A stretch of 46,327 nucleotides of DNA, from the NCBI GenBank assembly GCA_903844155.1, contig CAIMSU010000154.1, forward strand, positions 1 through 46,327, given 5' to 3'. Made by a program: the position numbers and the translations under genes. This DNA comes from an uncultured Pseudomonadota bacterium (GTDB taxonomy: Bacteria > Myxococcota_A > UBA796 > SXON01). The notes below the pieces were generated by a model. That model was given only the letters and a program-made list of their open reading frames with translations, had not been told where the DNA came from and did no database searches. Shown in pieces: positions 26,744-35,142 of the stretch (position 1 is its first letter; the number at the start of each line of letters is the position of its first letter).

Positions 26744-28134
26744 AGGTGACGCTGCTTGGCCATGCCTCCATGCTCGTTGAGATGGACGGGCGGAACGTGC
26801 TGGTGGATCCTGTGTTTCAGGATCCCTTCTCCGACGGCGCCGTGGCGGCCTGCCCGGCCCGCGAGGTCTACCCGGACCGATTCCCCCGCCTGGACGCCGT
26901 CTTCCTCTCCCATCTACACCTCGACCACTTTGACGTGCGGTCGCTGGTCCAGCTCCCGCGCACCCTGCCGTTCCTGTGTCCCGAAGACCCGGCCATCGTG
27001 TATGGACTGAACAAGCTCGGCTTTATGAACATCCGGATGCTGGCGCCAGACACGAGGGTCGACCTTGGGAACGGCTGCGAGCTGCTCACCACCCTATCGA
27101 GCACCGACGTGATCGAGGTCGGCGTCGTGTTTCGGGACCGGTCCGGCACGTTCTGGAATGAGGTGGACAGCGTCGTCGTCCCGGCGACGATCCGCAGGGT
27201 CCAGGCGGCAATGGGCCACGTCGATCTGCTGTTTTCCGGGTACGCCGCCCAGAACGTGCGGTTCTTCGAGACCATGCGCGCGGGCTACCCCCTGGATATC
27301 GCGACGGCGAACCTGGCGAACGTCAAGATGGTCGGGCCAACGCTCGTAGTCCCGGGCTCAGCGGGGTACCGGTTTGCCGGGTTGCTGGAGTGGGCAAACC
27401 CGTTCCTCTTCCCGGTCTCCCGGCAGGCGTTTCTTGAGGATCTCGCTCGGGTAGCGCCCGAAGTGCCCGCCGCGCTCGCGAACCCTGGCGACGTGTTTGA
27501 GCTCGCTGCCGGCAGGGTCACCCGCCAGCCGGCCGCGTCGACGTATGCGAGGATGATCGAGGATGACACGTGGCGCGTGGCTTTTGACGCGTCCGCACCT
27601 GTCCCTCGCCTGACCGATCCCAACCCGCTCGGGTACAGCCCGGAGCTGATCGACAAGCAGGTCACCGACTGCTTTGACGGCGTGGAGCGGCTCGTGCGGG
27701 CGGTCTACACGGGCGACCGCGTCGACGCGCTGATCGACGGGTACCGGCGGACCGGGTTCAGCTATTCGGTGGGCGTAATCTACCCCGACGGGCACGAGCG
27801 CTGGCTTTACATCGCGTTTGAGCCGGCCGCCCCAAGGGTAGTCAGGGCAACGACGCCGATCCGGGGGGCGATCGCCTCGCACCGGGTCGCCGCCTCGATG
27901 TTGACTGCGCGCGCCCGATATGAGCGCGGGTACCTGTACTATCGCGGGTTCTTTCGCTTGACCCAGACATTCCTGGGAACGCGCGTGGAGGCCGGCAGCG
28001 TCTTCCACGAGTCGGACGAGCCCGACGATCTGCTCGGGTACTACCTGGCGAACAAGGCGCCCGGGGCCGAGCGGGCGGCCGAGGCGAGGCTCGACTTCCA
28101 GATCGAGAGTCTGCGACGGGAGGGGACGGGCTAG
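26740..28134 (+). CDS. MBL-fold hydrolase with intact metal motif, paralogue 2
   Basis: A 464-residue paralogue of the preceding protein, starting MKVTLLGHASMLVEMDGRNV at an ATG that overlaps the previous stop (ATGA). The metal motif SHLHLDHFD is intact (H58, H60, D62, H63). The order of segments is the same throughout: LLFSGYAAQN, VPGSAGYRFAGLLEWANPF, VGVIYPDGHERWLYIAF, LTARARYERGYLYYRG. The long C-terminal half is not a standard MBL accessory domain that I can name. A hydrolase or lactonase acting on a phosphate or lactone substrate is possible from the superfamily but not shown. The 3' end overlaps the convergent rlmE stop in CTAG. Confidence 0.87.
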   Translation: MKVTLLGHASMLVEMDGRNVLVDPVFQDPFSDGAVAACPAREVYPDRFPRLDAVFLSHLHLDHFDVRSLVQLPRTLPFLCPEDPAIVYGLNKLGFMNIRMLAPDTRVDLGNGCELLTTLSSTDVIEVGVVFRDRSGTFWNEVDSVVVPATIRRVQAAMGHVDLLFSGYAAQNVRFFETMRAGYPLDIATANLANVKMVGPTLVVPGSAGYRFAGLLEWANPFLFPVSRQAFLEDLARVAPEVPAALANPGDVFELAAGRVTRQPAASTYARMIEDDTWRVAFDASAPVPRLTDPNPLGYSPELIDKQVTDCFDGVERLVRAVYTGDRVDALIDGYRRTGFSYSVGVIYPDGHERWLYIAFEPAAPRVVRATTPIRGAIASHRVAASMLTARARYERGYLYYRGFFRLTQTFLGTRVEAGSVFHESDEPDDLLGYYLANKAPGAERAAEARLDFQIESLRREGTG

Positions 28135-28718
28135 GAGACCTGGGCCTTCAGCCCGCGCCCTGCCACGAAGAACTCCACGCTGTTGTCGCGCGTCGCCTCG
28201 GGTTTCAGCCGTTTGAACTCGGTGAAGCTGGTCTGCACCATGCGGACGTAGGCGGGCGCGTCACCCCCGTCGAACACCTTGGCGACGAACGCGCCTTTTG
28301 GTGTCAGCACCGCCCTTGCCAGCTCCAGCGCGCGCGTCGCCAGCTCGATCTGCCGGCAGTGGTCCGTGAACCGGTTTCCCGTGGTGTTGGGGGCCATGTC
28401 GCTGACGACGAGGTCGATCGGCCCCCCGGCCGCCTCGCGCAGTTGCTCTGCCGTGACCTCCAGCGCGGAGGCGACGATCCACGTCCCACCTGACAGATCT
28501 GGCGCCTTGAGGTCAACGCCGACGACCCGGACGTCCCGCTCGATGAGCCATTTTGACCAGCTCCCCGGAAAGCAGCCAAGGTCGACGGCGATGCCGCCGG
28601 AGCGTGGGACCACGGGAAAACGCTGGTGGATCTCCTCCAGTTTGAAGACCGAACGCGCGGCGTAGCCCTCCTCCTTGGCCTTGCGGGACCAGTGATCGGG
28701 GCGTTTGTAGTTCGCCAT
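28131..28718 (-). CDS. rlmE: 23S rRNA 2'-O-methyltransferase RlmE (FtsJ)
   Basis: A 195-residue SAM-dependent methyltransferase of the RlmE/FtsJ family. The catalytic K-D-K-E tetrad is visible: K26 (SVFKL), D107 (SDMAPN), K147 (VAKVFDGG), E182 (SVEFFVAGRG). The SAM-binding motif is AVDLGCFPGSWSKWL (44-58). It 2'-O-methylates the uridine at position 2552 (E. coli numbering) in helix 92 of 23S rRNA, in the peptidyl-transferase centre, late in large-subunit assembly. Length is normal (E. coli about 209). ATG at 28718 is in frame with the conserved N-terminus RPDHWSRKAKEEGY. It lies 25 bp downstream of pepA on the same strand. Confidence 0.95.
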   Translation of the reverse strand: MANYKRPDHWSRKAKEEGYAARSVFKLEEIHQRFPVVPRSGGIAVDLGCFPGSWSKWLIERDVRVVGVDLKAPDLSGGTWIVASALEVTAEQLREAAGGPIDLVVSDMAPNTTGNRFTDHCRQIELATRALELARAVLTPKGAFVAKVFDGGDAPAYVRMVQTSFTEFKRLKPEATRDNSVEFFVAGRGLKAQVS

Positions 28719-28743
28719 GGCGCGCTCGACCGGCCCCTCCGGC

Positions 28744-30198
28744 CTACTCGCCCAGCCGCTCGATCCACCGCGTGAGCGTGCGCACCATCGTGCCCGTCCC
28801 GCCAGCGACGTAATGCATCAGCGGCGCGTCCATGAACGCGGGCCCGGCGATGTCGACGTGCGCCCACTTGTCGCAGGTCACGAACTCGGAGAGGAACAAC
28901 GCGGCGGTGATGCTGCCGGCGGCGCGCCCGCCGACGTTCTTGAGATCGCCCCAGTCGGCCTTCAACTTGTCCTTGTAGAGGTCCGGGAGGGGCATGCGCC
29001 AGACGGCCTCGTGGGCGCCGGTGGCGGCGGTCTGGAGCTGGCCGTTGAGCTCGTCCGAGCGGGTGTAGAGCGCCGAATACCAGTCGCCGAGCGCGATGAC
29101 AGCGGCGCCGGTGAGCGTGGCGAGGTCGATGATGGCGTCGGGCTTGAGCTGGCTCGCGTAGGTGAGGCAGTCGGCGAGGACGAGGCGACCTTCGGCGTCC
29201 GTGTTGTGCACCTCCACGGTCTTGCCGTTGTACATCTTGAGAATGTCGCCGAGCTTGTAGCTGGTACCGCTGGGCATGTTCTCGACGGCGCCGAAGATGA
29301 CGTCCACCCGAACGTTTGGCTGGATCGCGGCGAGCGCCTTGAGCGTGCCGATGACCGCGGCGGCGCCTGCCATGTCGCACCGCATGGTGAGCATGCCGTC
29401 GTTGGGCTTGAGCGAGAGGCCGCCGGAGTCGAACGTGACGCCCTTGCCGATCAGCGCGACGTGGGCCTTTGCGGGGCCTGCGGGCTGGTAGATCGCGTGG
29501 ACGAAGCGGGCGGGACGGGCCGACCCCTGGCCAACGCCCGTGATGCCGCCCATGCCCTTCGCCTTGATTTTGACCTCGTCCCAGACCTCCACCGTGATGC
29601 GGTCATTCGCCAGGTTCTCCGCGGCACGTGCCAGCGATTCGGGGTAGCATTCGGCCGGCTGCTCGTTCACGAGGTCCCGGGCCAGGATCTGACCAGCAAT
29701 GCCCGCCTCCGCGAGCGCGACGGCCCGCGGGTCATCACCGGCGCCAAGCAACGTGACCGTGTCCATCGGCGCCTTGCGGCTGGCTTCGGCCTTGTACTTG
29801 TCAAACCGGTAGTTTCCCTCGGCCAACGCCTCCAGGGCGCCGCGGGTGGCGGCGTCCGAGACCGCGCCGAGCGCCAGGCCGATGTGCTTTGCGCCACGCT
29901 TGCGGGCCTCGTTCCCCGCCGTCCCCGCCGCCCGCGCTACCTCGGTGTCCGACCCGGCGCCGACCCCGACCAGCAGCACGCGTTTTGCAGCGACCCGCCC
30001 GAGACCAGGAACGCTCGCTGACTGGCCGGCCTTGCCGGTGAACTCGTCGTCGACGAGCACCTGCGCCAGCGCGCCGTTGTAGTGCTGCGCGTCGTCGAGC
30101 GCGGCGATCGCGCCGGCCACGCCACCAACAGGGACGAGCACGACGAGCAGGTCGGCGGTGAGGGCGGAGGCAGGGGAGCTCGAGTAGACGTGACGCAT
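28744..30198 (-). CDS. pepA: Leucyl aminopeptidase (M17 family)
   Basis: A 484-residue M17 cytosolic aminopeptidase, normal in length. ATG at 30198 is used; the upstream open frame has no similarity. The dinuclear-metal residues are in place: K252 and D257 in GKGVTFDSGG, D275 in RCDMAGAAA, and D334/E336 in the signature NTDAEGRL (332-339) with R338. The C-terminal part contains GDWYSALYTRSDELNGQ and YVAGGTGTMVRTL, typical of the family. It trims N-terminal residues from peptides in the cytoplasm. Transcribed with rlmE (25 bp apart) and 38 bp downstream of the kinase-like gene. Confidence 0.95.
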   Translation of the reverse strand: MRHVYSSSPASALTADLLVVLVPVGGVAGAIAALDDAQHYNGALAQVLVDDEFTGKAGQSASVPGLGRVAAKRVLLVGVGAGSDTEVARAAGTAGNEARKRGAKHIGLALGAVSDAATRGALEALAEGNYRFDKYKAEASRKAPMDTVTLLGAGDDPRAVALAEAGIAGQILARDLVNEQPAECYPESLARAAENLANDRITVEVWDEVKIKAKGMGGITGVGQGSARPARFVHAIYQPAGPAKAHVALIGKGVTFDSGGLSLKPNDGMLTMRCDMAGAAAVIGTLKALAAIQPNVRVDVIFGAVENMPSGTSYKLGDILKMYNGKTVEVHNTDAEGRLVLADCLTYASQLKPDAIIDLATLTGAAVIALGDWYSALYTRSDELNGQLQTAATGAHEAVWRMPLPDLYKDKLKADWGDLKNVGGRAAGSITAALFLSEFVTCDKWAHVDIAGPAFMDAPLMHYVAGGTGTMVRTLTRWIERLGE

Positions 30199-30236
30199 TC
30201 GGGGCCTTGGAAATGGGGAAAGGACGAGGCGGCGGC

Positions 30237-32294
30237 CTAATGGAAGAAGAAGACGGCCGCGATCAGGAGGACGACGACCACGGAGAGGCCGCCGACGACG
30301 AGCACATACTGGTCGGACTTGGCCTGCTCCCATGCCCGCGCGAGCGCGGAGGGCTCGCCGGGCGCCGCGGGGAGGCCGTCGCCCTGTTCCTCGTCATCAA
30401 GGTCCTGCACCGGCGCGGTCATCGGATCGGAATTCCAGCCAGCGAGCGGGCGAATCGGGACGTCGTCGTCCTCGGGCTCCGGCGGCGGCGCTTGGCGCGT
30501 AGGCGGGAGGCTGGGGAGCCGAACGACCGGAGCGGGGCGGGCGACGGGAGGCGGCGGGACGTCGTCCTCCTCCTCCAGGTCGTCGTCCGGAACGAGGGTG
30601 AGCGACTGGACGCGGCGAGGGGGCGGGTCGGGGAGAGCCGGGCCTGGCGCAGGCGGGGACGCTGCCACCGTCGCGGTCTTCGGCAGCGGCACAGGGGCAG
30701 GCGCCAGAATCGGGCGGGGCAGGACGGGCGAGGGCGGGGCGGCCGGTACGTTCACAACGGGGCGCGGCGGCTCAATGCGAAGCTGCTCGTTGGCAAAGTC
30801 GAGACGCGGGGCGGCGACTCCGGGTTGGGTTTCGCGGCCGCTCTGCGGACGGGCAGGAACGGGCTCACGTGCGGGGAGGGGCGCCGGTGCCGCGGGCGAT
30901 GGGGCGGGCGCGGGTGCGAGCGATTGCGGGCGGACAACCGTCACAGAGGGCTGCTCACGGCCGAATTCGATGGCGGCGGGCGGCGGCGCGGGCTGCTCGG
31001 GCGGGATCCAGCCGGGGGCGGGGCGGACGAGGAATTCGACCTCCGCGGTCGCCGGTGGCTGGCCGGAATCGCGGATCGCCAATGCGAGGCGGGCCTTGAA
31101 GTTTCCGGGGTACAACCCTTCGATCTTGAACTGGAACCGGTAGCGCCCGGTGGGGTGGCGCTCAGACGTGTAGCTCAGCGGCAGGTCCTTGAGCCGCTCG
31201 CCGGAGAGCGCGTCGAAAACCGCGATGCCTACACCGATTTCCTCGTTCCCCTCGACCCCGGCGGACGCTGCCGCCAGGCAACTGAACGAGACCATCTCGT
31301 CGGTCGTGAACCAGGGCTTGGACGCCGGGCGATCGAGCATCACCTTGCCGACGGACTGCACCTGCGGTCGGATGAGCTGCAGGATCTCCTCGAGCCGGCC
31401 GTGCAGATCCTCGGACTTCGGGAACCGGAACGGCGGCGACGGGGACTGCTCGCGGGAGAGCGCCCGGGACATCAGGATGGCGACGCGCTCTGCCAGGCGG
31501 GCGTGGAAGCGCGGGTTGGAGTCCTCCGTCTTCATCCGGTCGATCACGCGGTCGCGGACGGCCTGGATCGCGCTCTTGTCGAGGCCCTGCCGGGGCGGGT
31601 TCGGAAGCGGCTCGCCGGCGAGGACGCCCTCCCAGAGCATCATCGCGATGGCCCAGGAGTCGCAGCCGGGGTTGATCTGGACGTCTGCAGCGGGGGTGCC
31701 CGCCGACCCGGGGCTGGACTCCGAGATCTCAGGCGGGAACGCTGCGGTATGCGAGGGCGAGGCCGCGAGCATCCGGGTGAGGTTGCGCGGCACGGAGGAG
31801 GTGACCGCGTCGGTCAGAAAAAGTCCGCCGGACTCAGAGATCAGCACGTTCTTCGACCGGAGGTTCCCATGAACGCCGTGGGGGAGCTGGCGGACCAGCT
31901 TCGCGACTGAGAGGAGCGTCTCGACGAGATCCGAGAGGGGCATGCCCTCCGCGATCCTGGACTCCAGCGTGCTCGGGAAATGAGGCAGGATGTAGCCGGT
32001 GTTGTCCGCCGACAGCGACGCGCGGGCCTCAAGCCGCGGCAGGAACGGCTGCTCGGCGTCCCCGTAGAGGCGGGCCTGCTCGAGCACGGCCGCTCGGCTC
32101 GCCGAGATGACGATGTCCGCGAAGGGAAACTCCCCGCGAAAGTCCTCAGCCGTAAGCGGCGCTTTGAGGACGAACATGGCGTCGTCGAACTCACGGCGAA
32201 CGAGAAAGCTCTTTCCCCACAAGCCCCGCCCGAGCCCCGCCCCGACCTGCCAAGCGGTGCCCTGCGTGTCGCGGATGGTGTCGCCGGTTTTCAT
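30237..32294 (-). CDS. Tail-anchored kinase-like protein, HRD motif lost (probable pseudokinase)
   Basis: A 685-residue protein. Residues 13-290 resemble a Ser/Thr protein kinase: glycine loop GAGLGRGLWGKSF (18-30), putative ATP-binding Lys in FVLKAP (K44), catalytic-loop equivalent HGNLRSKN (142-149) where the HRD Asp is Asn144, DFG equivalent TDAV (D162), and CDSWAIAMMLWEG as subdomain IX. The Asn in place of the catalytic Asp implies weak or no phosphotransfer. Residues 340-450 may be a beta-sandwich; about 450-660 is Pro/Ala-rich and disordered; residues 663-684 (LVVGGLSVVVVLLIAAVFFF) are a C-terminal transmembrane helix, so the domain faces the cytoplasm as a tail-anchored protein. ATG at 32294 chosen. 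Divergent from lnt across 59 bp. Confidence 0.83.
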   Translation of the reverse strand: MKTGDTIRDTQGTAWQVGAGLGRGLWGKSFLVRREFDDAMFVLKAPLTAEDFRGEFPFADIVISASRAAVLEQARLYGDAEQPFLPRLEARASLSADNTGYILPHFPSTLESRIAEGMPLSDLVETLLSVAKLVRQLPHGVHGNLRSKNVLISESGGLFLTDAVTSSVPRNLTRMLAASPSHTAAFPPEISESSPGSAGTPAADVQINPGCDSWAIAMMLWEGVLAGEPLPNPPRQGLDKSAIQAVRDRVIDRMKTEDSNPRFHARLAERVAILMSRALSREQSPSPPFRFPKSEDLHGRLEEILQLIRPQVQSVGKVMLDRPASKPWFTTDEMVSFSCLAAASAGVEGNEEIGVGIAVFDALSGERLKDLPLSYTSERHPTGRYRFQFKIEGLYPGNFKARLALAIRDSGQPPATAEVEFLVRPAPGWIPPEQPAPPPAAIEFGREQPSVTVVRPQSLAPAPAPSPAAPAPLPAREPVPARPQSGRETQPGVAAPRLDFANEQLRIEPPRPVVNVPAAPPSPVLPRPILAPAPVPLPKTATVAASPPAPGPALPDPPPRRVQSLTLVPDDDLEEEDDVPPPPVARPAPVVRLPSLPPTRQAPPPEPEDDDVPIRPLAGWNSDPMTAPVQDLDDEEQGDGLPAAPGEPSALARAWEQAKSDQYVLVVGGLSVVVVLLIAAVFFFH

Positions 32295-32353
32295 CGCCGT
32301 GGGTCCCGGGGGAGTTCGCGGAGCGAAGGGAAGGCAGCTAAGTAACGCGGCGA

Positions 32354-33910
32354 ATGACTCCCTGGCAGCGAACCCTGGCACGCCGATCGATGGCGATCGC
32401 GTCGGCGCTGGTGCTCAACCTCGTCTCGCCGCCGGTGAACCTGGAATGGCTGCACTGGGTGGCCTTCGTGCCCCTGTTCGTCGCCGTCCACGACCTTGAT
32501 CGGAAGGCGGCGTTTCGGCTCGGGTATCTCTGCGGATTCACGGCGGTCCTGACGCTCTTCCACTGGCTCGCGCTCACCATCCACGTCTTTGGTGAGCTCC
32601 CGCTCGTTCTCGCCATCGCCATCCTCGCGCTGTTCGCCTCGGTCTTCGGGCTCCCGTACGGCCTGATGATCCAGTTTCTTCCGGCGATGCGTCGGCGGTT
32701 CGGTGCGTGGTGGATCCCGCTGTTCGCGTGCGTGTGGGTCATGGCCGAGCGGCTCCAGCCCGCCTTGTTCCCGTACTACCAGGGGGTCGGCCAGTACCGG
32801 TCGCCCTGGGTCTGGCAGCTCGCGAGCGTTTTTGGGAGCATGGGCGTCAGCTTTCTGGTGATCGGCGTCAACGCGTGCGTAACCGAGCTGGTGCTGACGC
32901 GCGGGCGGGTGTGGAAGCCGATGGCGGTCTTCGCGACCCTGTTCCTCGCCAACCTTGGTTTTGGCGCTCGCCGCCATGCGAACCTGGCGCTCGGGGATGC
33001 GTCCGCGCGGGACTTTCGGGTCAGCCTCCTGCAGGAGGGCGTGACGATGCAGACGCGCCTCTACGATCGCGGCGAGGTCGTGGTGAAGAGCTGGTTTGAC
33101 ATCACGCACAAGGTCGTCGCGCAGCATCCCGAGCTGGTGGTCTGGCCGGAGGGGGCATTCTTCTACAACCCCACCGACCCGGAGCTGGAGCCGTACCTCG
33201 CCAAGCTGGCGAAGAACGGGAACTTCGCGATCCTGATGGGTGCGGGCACGCACGATGAGCACGAGGACGGCACCCGCACGGACTGGAATTCCGCCTACAT
33301 GTTCGACCACACCGGCACGATCGTAGGTCGGTACGACAAGCTCTACCCGCTGCCGTTTGGCGAGTACATGCCCTGGCCGACAACGTACCTCCGCCAGTTC
33401 ATCGCCAGCGTGGGCGACTTCCGGGCGGGCACGCAGCTCCACGTTTTCGAGGTTGACGGCGTCAAGTTCTCGACGCCGATATGCTACGAGGCCATCCTCG
33501 ACGGGCTCATGCGCGACATGGGGACGGGGGCGGACCTCTACATCAACATCACGAACGATGCGTGGTTTGGCGACACTGCTGCGCCCCATCAGCACGCCAT
33601 GCTCGCCGCCGCCCAGGCGATGGAGAACGGGCGTCCGATGGTGCGTATCGCGTATACGGGCATCTCGATGGTCGTGATGCCGAACGGCGACATCACCCAC
33701 TACTCAAAGCCCTACACCGAGGTCGCGGAGGTCGCCGACGTGCCGATCAATCCCGTCGAGACGATCTATCGGCAGGGCGGCTGGATTTTCCCCTGGCTCT
33801 GTGCGGCGGTCGGCGCCGGTGCCCTCGCCCAGCTCTGGCTGGACGCGCGCCGAATGCCCCTCGCGGTGCCAGAACGGGCCGCTGTCACACCTGCGCCCCC
33901 TTCCGCGTAG
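32354..33910 (+). CDS. lnt: Apolipoprotein N-acyltransferase Lnt
   Basis: A 518-residue inner-membrane enzyme. The first 205 residues contain several hydrophobic segments (for example VLAIAILALFASVFGLPYGL) forming the membrane part; the rest is a nitrilase-fold domain in the periplasm. The catalytic triad is E266 (VVWPEGAF), K329 (GRYDKLYPLPFGEYMP) and C377 (TPICYEAI). Lnt transfers an acyl chain from phosphatidylethanolamine to the N-terminal Cys of lipoproteins, the last maturation step. The ATG at 32354 precedes a basic N-terminus. It lies 12 bp upstream of the ECF sigma gene, so it is probably the head of the operon with sigma, membrane protein and caspase, linking lipoprotein maturation with envelope regulation. 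Confidence 0.94.
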   Translation: MTPWQRTLARRSMAIASALVLNLVSPPVNLEWLHWVAFVPLFVAVHDLDRKAAFRLGYLCGFTAVLTLFHWLALTIHVFGELPLVLAIAILALFASVFGLPYGLMIQFLPAMRRRFGAWWIPLFACVWVMAERLQPALFPYYQGVGQYRSPWVWQLASVFGSMGVSFLVIGVNACVTELVLTRGRVWKPMAVFATLFLANLGFGARRHANLALGDASARDFRVSLLQEGVTMQTRLYDRGEVVVKSWFDITHKVVAQHPELVVWPEGAFFYNPTDPELEPYLAKLAKNGNFAILMGAGTHDEHEDGTRTDWNSAYMFDHTGTIVGRYDKLYPLPFGEYMPWPTTYLRQFIASVGDFRAGTQLHVFEVDGVKFSTPICYEAILDGLMRDMGTGADLYINITNDAWFGDTAAPHQHAMLAAAQAMENGRPMVRIAYTGISMVVMPNGDITHYSKPYTEVAEVADVPINPVETIYRQGGWIFPWLCAAVGAGALAQLWLDARRMPLAVPERAAVTPAPPSA

Positions 33911-33922
33911 TGGCTTTGGAGC

Positions 33923-34462
33923 GTGCGGGTGCCACAAGGCGTCACTGACCCCACCGATGAGGAGCTGATGGAGCAGGTGCAGGCCGGCAACGAACCCGCG
34001 TTCAACGCGCTGTTCGAGCGACACCGCGCCCCGCTCTATGGGTTCGTGCTGCGCATGACGCGCGAGGAGGCGGCCGCCGAGGACTGCTTCCAGGACGCCT
34101 TCCTGTCGGTGCATCGGGCGCGGTCGACGTGGTCGCGCGCCGCCGGGACGTTTCGTTCCTGGCTCTTCCGGATCGCCGCCAACGCGGTGCGGGATCACCA
34201 GCGTCGGCAGTTTCGCCGCCCGTTGTTGTTGACGGGGGAGGACCTGCCGCTGCCCATTCGCGACTGGCCGGAGGAGCGCATCGAGCTTGAACGCGCGCTG
34301 GCGCAGCTCGCCCCACACTTGCGGGAGGCGTTCCTGCTCGGCGCCATGCACGGGATGGACCACGTGGAATTGGCGGAGGCGCTGGAGATCTCGCCGGACA
34401 ATGCGCGCGCCCGCCTTTCTCGGGCGCGGGTCCAGCTCCGGCAGATCCTGGGGGGCTCGTGA
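33923..34462 (+). CDS. ECF-type RNA polymerase sigma factor
   Basis: A 179-residue group 4 sigma factor. Region 2 spans about 26-98 (FNALFERHRAPLYGFVLRMT, then EDCFQDAFLSVHRARSTW and FRSWLFRIAANAVRDHQRR), for core binding and -10 recognition. Region 4 spans about 118-176 with the helix-turn-helix ELAEALEISPDNARARLSR. No domain is added. The start is GTG at 33923, with GGAG 4 nt upstream. It overlaps the next gene by 4 nt (GTGA), which is usual for a sigma and its cognate membrane anti-sigma. The operon lnt/sigma/membrane protein/caspase suggests an envelope-stress or cell-fate regulon. Confidence 0.93.
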   Translation: MRVPQGVTDPTDEELMEQVQAGNEPAFNALFERHRAPLYGFVLRMTREEAAAEDCFQDAFLSVHRARSTWSRAAGTFRSWLFRIAANAVRDHQRRQFRRPLLLTGEDLPLPIRDWPEERIELERALAQLAPHLREAFLLGAMHGMDHVELAEALEISPDNARARLSRARVQLRQILGGS

Positions 34463-35142
34463 CCCCAGCGGACCGTCGCCGCGCGCTCAGCCTCGTCGAG
34501 GACGATGCTTTTGACGCGGCCTTTGGTCGGCTCGACCTCCCGGGTCGTGACGCCGCGCATTGGCGCCTCCTCGCAGACGCCGTCGCCGAGGATCGGCACG
34601 GGTCCGGCGCCGTCGCCGCGCTTCCGCCGCTCGCGATCGCGCCCCCCGCTCGCCTCGTCGCCCCGCGGGTTTCCCGCCCGCACCGCTGGCTGCGGCCGGC
34701 TGCGGTGGCGTCGGGGCTCGCGTTCGCGGCGGTCGTGCTTTTTGCCGTTCATACGCCCGATCACGGGGATCCGGCGTTGCTCGTCCCCAAGGGCGTTGGC
34801 GTTGGCGTGGTGCTTCAGGCGCCGCTCGATCTGGCTGTGGCCGTGAAAACGCCCGCGGGGACAGCGCGCCTCGACCCCAACACCGCGTACGATGTGGGCG
34901 ATACACTCGTGTTTCAGGTCACCCTCCCTACACCCGCCACCGTTGAGCTCCGCCGGTCCGCCGGCGCGGGCGATGGGGTGGTGCTCTGGCGCGGTGACCT
35001 CGCGGCGGGCCAGCAAACCATTCCCGCGGGCTACGCGCTCGATCCCGGCGATGGAACTGCCCGTTTCGTCGTGACCGCGACCACTGTGGACGGGCCCGCC
35101 GTCGGCACGGTTACCGTCCTCGCTCCCCGGGCTTCCCCATGA
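34459..35142 (+). CDS. Single-pass membrane protein, candidate anti-sigma factor
   Basis: A 227-residue protein whose GTG at 34459 overlaps the sigma stop (GTGA). Residues 1-50 are cytoplasmic and helical (RRALSLVEDDAFDAAFGRLD), residues 77-98 (WLRPAAVASGLAFAAVVLFA) form one transmembrane helix, and the rest is a periplasmic region with beta-rich segments (LVFQVTLPTPATVELRRS) resembling an Ig-like or DUF4384-type module. Position and topology match anti-sigma factors, but no HxxxCxxC zinc motif is present, so this is inference. Alternatively it may tether the caspase. Its last codons overlap the caspase start (ATGA). Confidence 0.68.
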   Translation: MTPADRRRALSLVEDDAFDAAFGRLDLPGRDAAHWRLLADAVAEDRHGSGAVAALPPLAIAPPARLVAPRVSRPHRWLRPAAVASGLAFAAVVLFAVHTPDHGDPALLVPKGVGVGVVLQAPLDLAVAVKTPAGTARLDPNTAYDVGDTLVFQVTLPTPATVELRRSAGAGDGVVLWRGDLAAGQQTIPAGYALDPGDGTARFVVTATTVDGPAVGTVTVLAPRASP

